This document shows positions 1 to 12,374 of a DNA stretch of 64,000 nt, piece after piece. Every line of letters begins with the position of its first letter. The first letter of the stretch is position 1. This DNA comes from Pegea sp. RAD2-039 (lineage: Eukaryota > Chordata > Thaliacea > Salpida > Salpidae). The translations under genes were made by a program, and so were the position numbers. The notes beneath the pieces were generated by a model. It was not told where the DNA came from, ran no database searches, and saw only the letters and a program-made list of their open reading frames with translations. Location of the stretch: NCBI GenBank assembly GCA_034620365.1, contig JAQGEQ010000213.1, forward strand, positions 1,054,001 to 1,118,000, read 5' to 3'.

Positions 1-3000
1 TTGTGACAATAAAGTAGGCGGGTCAGTGTTGTTGACTTTCTCGCGTTCTTTTGTCACGTCCTCATCTTCATCTTCTGGATTTCCAATGTCAATGATCTAC
101 AAAAACAATTCAATTAGTTTGAAGATTGAATAATCTAAAAAATATACTGAAGATTTCAAACAGAGTGTTTTGAAAATGGCTCCTTCATATTCAATCATCG
201 CTAAAATGATCCAGTAAATGATCCCTGATAAAAATAAGAACAAAACAGGACGTCCAACTCCCGGTTTGTCCCATGCAAGATAGTTTTTAAAGAATTTGAT
301 TCCTAAATAAAACACTGGATGTGATCTTTGCAAAAAAGTATTTCATTTGTAGAAACCTTGCAAATTACAATATAATTCTGCTGCTGATGACTTTGAACAA
401 GCTTCATTTAATTTATAATTTGTAAAAATGTCATTGAAAGACTGTCCAAGACAGAATTGTGGTAGAAAGAGGAATATATATTCGAGAACTTTGACAGTTG
501 CATCAAAATCTATTCAGAAAAAGGTGTTTGAAAAATAATATTTAATATTATATTAATATTATTAAAAAAATAATATTTAATAAACTGACCCAACAATGTT
601 AAGACGTATATGGAAATAAGAGCACCAAGTCCAGATATTATATTGAAAATGGTGAGACGAACAAGTGCAGTTGAAGGCATGTCAAACATGAAAGATACAA
701 TGTAGACAAAGGGTAAAGACGCCCAGATGTAAAATACAAAAAGTAGTAGAAGAAGAGGAGTCTGACCTTCGTACTCTTCAATTGAGCCTACAGCAAAAAT
801 GATCTGTAAGAAAAAAGTTTGAAAAGATGTCAACAGCAGAAGGAGGTAGTTACAAGTGTAAGTAGACATGGTATGAGAAAGTTGATAAAATCCCAGATGT
901 AAGCTGACAACCAAAAAGCAAATGATCCAACTCCGGCTAGTCTTTGAAGAAGAGCAGCTCGATCTATACGTTCCCTTACTAAGAAGATTATAAAAGATGC
1001 AGCCAAAAAAGAAAATCCCAAAACAATGTTGAAAGCGATGAAAAATCCAGTGATAGCGCTGGAAATAAAAGATTGTAGAAAATAAACAATCAGATAAAAT
1101 ACTCACCCAAAGACCTCTTCATCAACTCTTCCATTAGAAGCTCTTGGAAGAGGAGAATTAATGATATCAAGATTGATTTTTCTTCCACTTATGAATCTGA
1201 TATAAGCTTGATCAGCGAACATTACAGAAGTTGCTGCTGAATGGAAAGCTTCAGCGTTGTAAAAACCAATTACTCTTGGATCACTTCCACCTGGCAAAAG
1301 ATAACACTAGATGGGGCTGTTTGTGTATTTAGCACTTTCTACTTTCGTTGAATTGAGCAGAGATTATATTGGTTTGTGAAAACTCGCCAAATAACTCAGA
1401 ATGTTTGTCAGTAATTGATTTTCTGATGTTGCTGGTTTGAAAAATATTCTGGAAACTATCTGTAGTATTCGAATGAAATGAAAATCGAGAATAACTTTTT
1501 CTATGAAAACTTACTAAATTGTTGCTGATATTGAAGAGCAAATTTCGTCAAATTAGTAGAATTACCAAGAACTGATACAAAAACATCAGTTTTACCATAA
1601 TCATCTAACCCTAAGTCTGTTAGATATTTAAAAAGATGTAAATGAGATAAAAATGAATAAGGTCACCGCTCACTTCTACTAATATTCTGAATTTCGAAAG
1701 GAGGAAACTTAGCATTAATCACAGCAAGTACAGTAAACACGACAGGTACTAGAAGTTGTGCAATAGCGACCTGAAACAAACAGAAAAACGTCATTTTCAA
1801 CAATTCCTATCAAAATTATTGATGAAAACACAAACTTTAAGATTTCTTTCGGTGTGTATAATCCGTTTTATGAGAAGAGCATATAATTGTTGAAACCATA
1901 GCTTCAATCCTGAGTTGTAGTCTTGTTGACTAAAATAAGCTAGAAATATTTTGTAAGGTTTTCATTTTTGTAAGTAATTTTGCATTAATATTAAAAGTCA
2001 ATCAAAAACTGCAAATTAATTTTGGGTTCAATTTTCAAAGCAGGTAATCAATAGATGAATCAAATATTAAGCGTGTCACTTCAATTAAAGATAAAAAAGC
2101 AAAATTGATTTTGATTAATTAGACTAATTGTTTTCTAAAGCTACACAAATTCAGAAGCAAAAATTAGCTACTTTAAATTGAAAGAAATTTACGAAACAAT
2201 CAATTAGATTGCTATTTAATTTGCCTTCTAACTCTTACTCATTCCAGATCAACTGTTCCTCATTTTTATAGCTTCAATCTTTATAGATGAAAAATATTGT
2301 TGAAATAATCAACCTTTGAAAAGCTTTATAAAGTATTTTATGATAAAAAAGATTTGAAAGATATGTAATTTACAATGTGAAAATATTCTAAAAAGATATT
2401 CGAATTTTGTCAAAGAGTTTTTAGACATTACAAAAATCTAAGTATTAGTCAAATATCAATTATTCATCTCTTAGTTTAAAAAGCAACAAAAAGTTTATGG
2501 AAATAGAACTATCGACTAGAATACCAGCAAGTTGTATCATATTCAATTAAACTATAATACTAATAGGTTAATAGATAATTCAATGTTCTTATTTTCATCA
2601 GTAGATCATTCAAAAAAGAAAGAATCATTAGAATCAAAATAAATATTTACAATTATTGCTTTTATGTTCGACTGTTGAATCGATCGTAACTTCATCTTCT
2701 GCTTTGTTATATTCAACTTTAGTAGAAACGCTTTTTTTTCTTATAGATCGACGTTTCCTTTCTCTCATAGTCTGATTAATTTGTGATACTGATTGTTCAA
2801 AACTGATCTCAGTCACTCTAGAAATTGATCAACAACTTTAGATAAACATCAGAAGATGAAATATTGTCAGTAACCAAACCTAAGAAAAACTTCTTCCATA
2901 GTAGTGATGGTTGCTCCGTATCCATAGATCCCAAGTTCTTCGGACCGTTCATCCAAGGAAGCAAATAAATTGGGGAATTTATCAGACGAATGAAAGGGCA

Positions 3001-6000
3001 AAACAAAAGAAACTTCAGCACCAGAAACTCTTTCAATTTCCGATTCTTCTACATTCTCTTGAAATAGTTGAGTCAACTGTTCAATAAAAATGAAAAAGGT
3101 CAAAGTCGAAAGGATTCATCAAACTAATAGAAGATTCAATGATGTTTATAAATAACTTTTTTTATTTTAATCATTTTAAGCAATTTATTTTCTTTTATAA
3201 AACCTTTTCAAGGTCGCAACTTTCACTTTTGGTAAGAACAATATGATAACCAACTCCAAATTTGTTTTTTAGAAACAATGAAGAACCTGAATCAATGAAA
3301 ATTATTTTAAATCAACAAACACATTTAGATGATGTAGACACATGAAGCTAGCTGATGAAATTACTCCATAAAAATAAGATTCGAAAGTTGAAGATAATAT
3401 TGATTTACTGACCAGAACATCGAAGTTTTCCAGACGCCATAATAGCGATTCGATCGCCTAAATAATCCGCTTCGTCCATAAAATGAGTTGATAAAAGAAT
3501 TGAACATTTATTTTTGTATTCTTCCAAAACACTCCAAATTGCTCTTCGTGCAGAAGGATCCATTCCTGATGTCGGTTCATCGAGGATCACGTACTAAAAG
3601 AGCATTTGTCAATGAAAGATTGAGGTTGAGTAGTTGGGAGTACTTTAGAGTTTGCTGAAAGAGCAATTCCAACAGATAATTTGCGCTTCATTCCACCAGA
3701 TAACATGTGTGATAAAGTTTGGGATTTATCTTCAAGTTTCAACACCTTCGTCATTTGTTTTTGATTTTGTGCCGCTTCTTTTGATGGTAATCCCTTCAAC
3801 TAGACAACCAACTTTAAAGAGATGACAATTTACAAGAAAATAGTATTTACTCTGGCAAAAAAGTACAGATGCTCATCTACGGTGAGACTAGGAAAGAGGA
3901 TATTGAATTGAGGACAAAGTCCCATCGATTTCCTAACTCCTTGAATATCATTTAAAATACTAGACCCATTAATAATTGCATCTCCAGATGTTGGGGAAAG
4001 AAATCCTGAAATTCTACTTGTAAAAAGAAAAGTTGATAGAGTAGTAGGTCGTACCTGTAAGTATGGACATAGTGGTTGTTTTACCGGCCCCATTATGGCC
4101 TAGTAAAACTGTCACTTCATTTTCATACATGTTAATATTCAACCCATCAACTGCTTTCTTGGTAATTGAACCAGTTTTAAACAACTGTTGAATGAAAGTT
4201 TGTTCAATTTTTCAGTTTACAAAAAAACAGTTGAAGAAAAATTCTAGAAAATCTCATTTCTTTCGTGATAAAAGTATTTGAAAAAAGGAAGTGACTTTAT
4301 GAGTAACCCGGAAATTGATTTTAGGTTATTGTTACGTTTAGAAGCTTACACCTGTGTGTTGAATTAATAGGTGCAAATACTTGATTGTTGAAAATCAAAA
4401 CTTCAAGAAATTATATAACAGCAGAAACCTTCCGTAAGTTGTGAACTTTTGTAACTAGTTTCTTGTTGGTAGGCTCTTTTTCAAAAAACTCTTCATCAGC
4501 TTCAAATACAGCAGAGGAAACGTGTTCTTCTACTGCTCTAAGATCCTTAGAAACGTTTCTTCTTCGTCCACTAAGCCAATAATTTTTCTAAAAGGTTTGA
4601 AAATCGTTTATAAAATTGAAACTAATAAATTATTCAAACAGTTAAAATTTAATCTTTTTTTTACTATTATGACAAAATTTGTCAAATTTACAAAACAAAT
4701 ATAAAGCAATTGTTAAACGTAATCATAATTCTAACTGAACTTAAACTAATTAACTCATATAAACATGCTACTAAACCGTCAATAAACTATTTCAACAAAA
4801 TAATTATAAATAATTAATGAAATCGAAAAACAATTGCTGTGTAGTTAAAATCTGCTGCAAGTTTCATTTCAGCAACTTCATTCATTAAATATTTGCTTTT
4901 TATGATTAGTTAACAGAAAAGGAAAGAAAAGTTACAAAGAAGTTGCAAACTAACCGTGAATGGGAAATACCAGGGTAAAGGGGTTCCATAATCACCAGGG
5001 TACACACCTTCGATGTAGAAAGTAAGTAGCATATAGAAGATTGAATCAAATATTAGCATCAATATCACCTGGGAGATACAATCAAGTTAGATTTTTAAAG
5101 TGAAAGTTAGTCATTTACAATTCGATAGTGTGTGTTATATGATCAATATTTCTGAATTATTCTATTTTAAATGTTTTATTAAAAATAGCTTTTTGATGTT
5201 TTGTTTAATAAATAAGTTTTCAGTAAAATGACAAACATGGACGAATGAAAAGCTTTCATCAACACTCGGTGGCACATTAAAATTGCTCCATTTTAAACCG
5301 CTTCCTGAAACATAATTCTCTCTCATAAAACTAATATCTAGCTAAAACAACATTTCAATTAAATTGTTTTAAATTTGAAAAATGCTTCATTACATTGAAA
5401 ACTATATTCGTGAATTGTTCTTTCAAATCTCCTAACTTTTATTTATTTAAGATTCTATTGAAGTTTTGAAAACGACTATCAACAATTACAGAGTTGCTAT
5501 TATTATCGAAGTAATTTGTATACCTCTAGATTCAAAAACACCAATTAATTGGCACGCATTTCCCATCGCCACATTTGATAAAATACTAAGTAAAATGCGA
5601 CCATAAGTTGGGATATTTTCTAACCGGTCACCCATAAAAAATACTGGCATATAAGTTAATCCATACAAAACACCACCAGCAGCTGCTGCTACATTAGCTA
5701 AAAAATAAAAAGAAGTATAAGTAGATTGACAATAGAAAATACCAGCAGAAAAATAAACCTTTAGTGAACATAGTAGACAGTAGAAATCCTAAGGTGATGG
5801 TAGATGAAGAAAATAAAAACAAGAACACAAAAATAAGTGAAAAATCACTATTTCGTAATACTGCCCCATCTTCAGTAGCCTACAATCAAACCAATCACGA
5901 TTTATCTTCAACTTATTATGAATTAACTTAAGTTAACAAATTTATTAGGTGGGTTTTTTAAATAAATGAGCTTGCATACCTCTATCTTGTACAAAACAGT

Positions 6001-8558
6001 CATGATCAAACATGATATGGTTAAAAATAGAATATACTTCAAGTACCAGGCTAACCAATGGAGCCAATTAGCCAGGCCCATCATTTTCATGTATTCCTGA
6101 AAGACATATTCTTGTTTATTTAGTGTTAGAAATATGACGTGAAGTTAATGTTTATCAACAAATACAAACCTTCATTCTAGCCTCTTTCTCATATACAACA
6201 CTTTTTACTATAATGACCACGGTGTAGAAAAAACTCAACATAATGATCAAAGGCAGAGTGTTTTTGACAGCCACTAAAAACAATAGCAAATAAAGTAATC
6301 TACTTCATACAGAAAATTGTTCCCTTTTAATTTTCTAAACACAAAGAAAGTATATTTCAATCAAAACTGATAAAGTCTTTACTTATAAATTCATCTTGAA
6401 TATAAGGAGGGTGAGGATATCTTTCAACAGATAAGTAGTCATCATTAATGTCTTTTTCCTCCAGTATTTCCGCTATAGATAAAGCTATACCATGCATTGA
6501 TGATAAGAATCCTACAGATAAGAATGTGTGAGAACCCAATAACTTTAGCAAGCAAAAACTACAGAACCTTCTTTATAATAGTTTGGTCTTCCACCATATT
6601 TAGAATTTCCTCTGGGCTCTGGATACATTACATTAGGAAAAAGAAGATTAGTTCTCCAAGTGTTTCGTCTAAAATTAGTAATAAAAGCTTAAATACGTTT
6701 GCAAAATTACAGATGTATGTTTGGATCAACTATTGCTTGTAATTGTAATGTATTTTGTAGATAAATACATTTGTTTTTAAAGCAAATTTACAAGAACATA
6801 TTAGAACATACATTACACCAAAACGGTCATTTAAACTCTGATTTTTATTTATAGGATCAGCATGGAAACGGAATGTTAATTTCACATCATCTGGTATAAA
6901 CGATGTATTATCTCCAAATCCTTCAAATATTACACCAGCTAAAACATGCTGTAAATTTTTCTCATTTTGCATATAGTTGTCAAAAGAACTTTGAGACTTA
7001 AATGGTAGTTCTGTTGATGAATTAATATCACTTGTTTTCTGTAAGACACAGTTTTTAAATAAGATTTACCTTTTACACGAGGTATTATTGGGAGACTTAA
7101 TAAAAGTCTTTCAAAACCTTTAAAAAATTGCATCATTCCAGTAGTTGTGTTTGTGGGGTTTAAGTTTCGATTTCCAAAACTTTGAGGCAAAAAAATTCTT
7201 GAGCGAGTTGTTATACAAGCTACAAAATAGTTTTTATTTTAAAACTTAAAATCTAAAGTTTATTTTACATAAAACAAACAACTCAGTATTTAACTTAATT
7301 GATGAAAATGATTACAAAGTTATAAAAATGTTTGTACACTTACTTTGTAGATAAATAAGGTAATCTTTTACTATATTCATTAACTCAGTTTGGTTCAAAC
7401 TATTCATTTGTTCATTAAAAGAAATGTTTTTTTGAGCTGCAGCTGATTTTATAGCTTTTTTAACTAAAGTTAAGCTTTTTGGATCAGTTTTGAAATCTAG
7501 AAAATCAAAATTTTGAATTATCTAATGCAAATCATATTATCTTACTTTTTAAAAGTTTCTAAATGTTTATTAATTTTAAATCAAATTTAAAATTTGTGAT
7601 AAATTATTTCTAAGGAATCTAAAATATATTCAAAATCAGATTGAAGTTCATTTATACGCTATCATAGTGAAATTAGATCATAAACTCTTCCTTATGTGTC
7701 ACTAAATTCAATTACATAAAATGATTATAAAGAGTAGTTAAAATCCTTCAACAATTTCTATTACAAGCTACCAAATCAAACCTGATAAAGCTGTTAACTC
7801 TCTTAGCATATCTTCTTTAACTGTAAATAATAACAACATATTAGCTTTTTGATAAACTGATGAACAAATGAACCACAAAAATTTAAGTATAATTAAAAGT
7901 TAAGTAATTAATACAATTTAGTAAACCTTTAATTATCATAACAATATTATCTGAATATATTTAGTCAGTTAGTTGGTTGAAAAATTTCAACACAAATAAA
8001 TTATTTATCCAAATCTATGATTACCAAAATCACAAGATTTTTCGATATCAGTTTGTGAGTCTTTATTCATTCTTCTTACAAACTTTTTCATTACTTGCTC
8101 TACAACTGAAATATTTTCAGGAGCAAAACCAATATTCCAAGTTTTATTTTCTGGCACTAACCCAGGATCAAATTCAGGCAGATGTCTGATGTCATATGAG
8201 CTTTAAAATATTTTGATAAAAAACAAATTAAAAGCAGAAATAAAACAATCAAAAGATTTATTATTATGAGTCTATCAATCTTTAGGAAAGCATTTTAGTG
8301 ATGATTGTAAATTAGCAGTTAAATTTATTATTATATTCATAATGTTAGATTCAAAAGCTAAATCAAATACAAAAATAATACTAACTTCCATTGTGTTATA
8401 TTTGGGTTTCTTTTGATATCAATTTGAGTTCTGATTAAGATTAAAAAACATGAAAACAAGATTGGTAAAAATAACTCAACTACTGTTGCAATTGGGCGAC
8501 GTTTTTGAAGAATAAAATTCTTCCAGATTAACAATTTTAATTGATCAAAAGCAGCCAT
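1..8558 (-). CDS. ABCA3: ABCA-family ABC transporter, ABCA3-like (3' part outside window)
   Basis: Multi-exon gene; members of this family move lipids across membranes using ATP. The first exon (8386-8558) encodes the cytoplasmic lead and first membrane helix ([22 protein letters not shown]), very like ABCA3. Exons between about 6400 and 8208 give the large extracellular loop. TMD1 follows at about 4970-6280, including [14 protein letters not shown] at about 6065-6100. NBD1 has Walker [10 protein letters not shown] at 4074-4100, signature [10 protein letters not shown] near 3680-3705, and Walker B/D-loop [10 protein letters not shown] near 3556-3590 with the [10 protein letters not shown]-loop just after. 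The regulatory segment ([13 protein letters not shown] near 2880) precedes TMD2 (about 100-1920, with [16 protein letters not shown]). The linker [12 protein letters not shown] at 1-97 is where NBD2 should begin, so NBD2 lies beyond base 1. One intron inside NBD1 (between SANSK and YVILDEP) is 50 nt. Family assignment is firm; orthology to ABCA3 rather than a sister gene is inferred. Several extracellular-loop exon edges are uncertain. Confidence 0.93.
3556..4100 (-). other. ABCA3: NBD1 ATP-binding core of the ABCA gene
   Basis: This span holds, over several short exons, all the motifs of a working nucleotide-binding domain: Walker A (4074-4100), a Q-loop region reading [10 protein letters not shown], signature [10 protein letters not shown], Walker B ILDEP with the catalytic Glu, D-loop SGMD, and the H-loop His in [10 protein letters not shown]. 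No catalytic residue is missing, so NBD1 should bind and hydrolyse ATP. Confidence 0.9.
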
Positions 8559-11500
8559 TTAAACATAAAATCAAACAAATCTTTTGAACAATTAACATAT
8601 ATCTCAAAGTAAACATACTCTGTGGAAAAAAGTTCAATTCTGTATTACTAAACTAGCAAAAAATCATAAGAATAATAAGAAAAGTTGCTTAGAAAAACAA
8701 ATTCACTATTTTAGCAAGTAGCCACAAATTCATATTCAGCTTTAAATAATGAAGTCACCATAAAAAAGCATAGCTAATCATAAACTAAGAGAAATTGAAT
8801 AAAAATTGTTAAGTAAGCTTATAATTAATAGATTTATAAACAAAAAAAAGGAAACTTGACTTTTTCAAGTCCTGGTAAAATAATTTTACATCAAAGATTT
8901 ATAGATTGTATATAGAAAAAATAACTACAAATTTAAATTTTTAATATTAACATGAATTAAATAAAATTATTTTTTTAATTAAAAATTTGTATAAATAAGA
9001 ATGACCTTATTGTTGAAACTGACTTCAAAACTAAAGTGTACATATCATTATACTTACTTTTAAGCTTAAAATATTTTGCTTAAAAAAATTACTAATCTAT
9101 TTTAGAATAAAAAATTAAAATGTTAATAGAAGAGCAGCCTTTGATTCAATTTTAGATTAAATGTACTAATCAAAAAATGAACCATCCCCCTATCTTTGAT
9201 AATCTAACCAGAAATTTTAATAAAAAAATTATGCAAGATTATGAAATAATATTAAATCTATAAATAAGTATGAATAATAAACTAAAGAAATATGTACAGC
9301 TCATCAAACTTGTAACCTTATTTATCATAAACACTAAAAATATTAGGCAAATATTTGTGAAAATAAGCTTTAACACCAATTAGCATTCAAAAAATATCAT
9401 TCATCATCAAAACAAAGTTAATAAACTTAAATTAATTAATTTGTAAACTGAAATCAAGTAATTTTACTCAAAAATAAAATTGTATTCTGATTCACAATTA
9501 ATTTATAATAACAAACAATAACCGTAATATAAGTTACTAAGTAAGCCTGAAAACTATTGTATGTAATATAGTACATACACTAGCACAACTTGTCATGCAC
9601 ATGTATTAGGTAAAATTGCTTATGTCAACAAAAGTGCTACTCATGAGAAATATTCTTTCAAGCAAAATAATAACAAGACCGAAAAATTTTGAATGTTGAC
9701 CAAAAATGGATTTTTACAAACGAAATTTATTTTTCAGTAGTTTCTTCGCCAATTTAGAATTAATGTAAGAGTTAGAAAGTCACCCTCAATTCCAGAGCAA
9801 CTCGTAAAATTTTAGCTTTGAATAAAAACAAAGTTTATTTTAAGAATTATTAAAAAGATAATTTAAATAATAAGAAGCTTAAAAATAAAAGCAACAAATT
9901 TTAAATCACATTACGTGAAATTTTTAATTAAACAATAATATTGCTTATTAAGAAAATATTATAAGTTGATTTACGAAAGTAGGAGCTTTTTTACTAATTA
10001 AAATTGTTATGATTATCTTCTATCAAACTTTTTAATAGCATACTTAGTTTCTACTAAATACGGCGAAATTAAAAAAAGTAGAGTTAATAAAATATAAAGT
10101 TTAAATGACCTAAATTCATCTGATATCTTAGTAATTAAAGTAGCAATTATTTAAAAAAAAATTTCAAGCCATTCTAATTTAAATTTCAAAATTTTTAAAG
10201 ATAGACAAACTAATAAGTAATGAAACCTTATACTCAAACTACTAAAATTAGTTTCTATCCTTGATTATTTTCATATTACACTTCATTTTTTTAAAAGAGT
10301 TTTCTATTTTATTTTAAGGTATGAAACAGTTATTCATAAAATATGTTTTTTACAAAACTATTAATTTATAGACAGCAATGATTACGAAACTATATCAATT
10401 GCGTGTTAAATGTTTTTTTATTGATGAGTTAATGGAACTGATTTTTCTCAAGATATGATTTTACGATGCATGTTAATATTTCAAATATAACACGTTGTTT
10501 TTCGAGCGAATACAAACAACTCCTTATACCAATTAGTGAACGTGGGTGGCGCTTGTTTTATGCTGTAAAGCTTGATATGTATATTTCACAAGCAAAACCT
10601 TTTATAGAATATACATAAGTCTAAATATCAGTTAGTTACTTTATTTAGTTTACACTGGTCAAAAATAGAAAGTAAAGTTTTATTTTGCTAGATCATCGAC
10701 GACTAGTTTCCAAAGTTGTTGATCATGAGTAAAAATTACTCTTGCAAGCATGCCTTTAGCTTGGAAAATTTGCTGATTCCTTGACTTACCTGATTATCTA
10801 ACACCAAATCAAAGAAGATTTTAAGTTTTTGATTTCATTTTTTACAAATATTTCAACTGATGGAACGAGCTTGACAAAAAGGTATTATATAATCGAGAAT
10901 TTTCTTTAAACGCTTCATTTTAATTTACATCAATTAACTGAATAATATGTTTGACTAAAAAAGTAGATATAAACTTAAACTATAAAAATCTTTCAAAAAT
11001 GGAAGAAATAATTTGTTGGGGAATTACGAAATATCAAATTGCAAGAAATTAGTGATGAAAATCTGCCTACGGTAAGACCATTTCGAATTATCTTTAACAT
11101 TATCATTAAGGATAAAATTATATAAAGCAATTTTGTCAGATTTGCTGATAATTTGAAAAATAACAAAAGAGAAAGACTACATTGGGATGATAAAATTATT
11201 GAACAAAGGTACCCATGATGGTGAACTACTGTTGAAACCTACTACTCAAAAGTACCAAACAAAAATCTTGCAATCAATTCTTATTACTAAATTAGCTTAG
11301 TCGTTTGAAACAACTTTTTATAGAAAGATTGTCTTGCTTGTATTACTAAATTTTTCTAACGTATATTTCAACACATTTGTAAGTGACTTTAAGCAGTATC
11401 TTGAAAACTAGAGATGGTTGTGAAATACTCGTAAATAAACCCGTATCAAAATAAACTGCCCAAAAACCCTTTGTCTGCTAAATTATATATTATAATTTTT

Positions 11501-12374
11501 TTGGCTAAGAGAAAGAAATAAACTGAAAATAACAAAAGTAAAAAATAAATTCAATCTGAAACAAATCAATGAAAATTGTTTTATTTTTAAGTCCTATTAT
11601 CAGATAGAAAATATTTTTATAATAAATATCATGAAGAGATTATTTTTCAAATGTTATTAGTACTAATCAATTAAAAGCAATTTTGTCACTATAAAGTTAA
11701 ATATCATAGAGAAGAACAAAGTATTTTGATGTTGAAAAATGACGGATAGCAAATGACTTTCACTTTCTTGCAATCAGTATCTTGACAGTTAAAACTCTAA
11801 AGTTAAAAGACATTTACAATTTGGCTCTGTACTTTTTCAATGAATTGTTTAAAAAAATCAAAATATAATTTTTTAAGTCGAATCGACCTAATCACATTCC
11901 AAATATCATCTTCATTTTCTATGTAACGTCTGTAAAAAGTTCTTTCGGAATTTACATAATTAGAAGCTACCAAGCAAAGAGAGAGAGTAAAAAACTGTTT
12001 GGTTAAATACATTTACATGATTCAAACAGGATCTAAATAAATATAATTGATCATCAAAATCGAAGATTTTATCTAAAGTACTTAAAATTTTAAAGATGTA
12101 AATATCAACTCCATTGAATTAAAAAGTTTTAGCTTCAGGAATATTATCAAAAATTACTGAGAAATGTACATAAAGAATCAAAAAAAGCTTTTCAGGCTTA
12201 TACACAAAGCTGAAAAACTTATTAGAAAAATTAATGATATACAAAATAAAGATATTGAGAAATCTATGTCATTAAAGCAAAGGCAGCGTGCGTATGTGCA
12301 GACGTTCTAAATATAGAGATAAGTTTCTTCATTACTGGTGATCTAAGAAGATCTGATCCGTGTTTAAAATCTTT
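8559..12374. other. AT-rich intergenic region, no gene recognised
   Basis: Between the ABCA start codon and the end of PATL1. The sequence is mostly low-complexity A/T with stops in all frames. The longest open frames (11803-12012 minus, 12164-12310 plus) are short and match nothing I recognise. It must contain the ABCA promoter and the PATL1 3' untranslated region, but I cannot place either precisely. Confidence 0.6.

Noticed and set aside
11803..12012. Minus-strand 69-codon open frame with a signal-peptide-like start
   Set aside because: Isolated, unrecognised, and of a length expected by chance in this composition.
12164..12310. Plus-strand 48-codon basic open frame (MYIKNQKK..KQRQRAYVQTF)
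   Set aside because: Helical-looking but no family recognised, no splice partner, and convergent with the PATL1 end.
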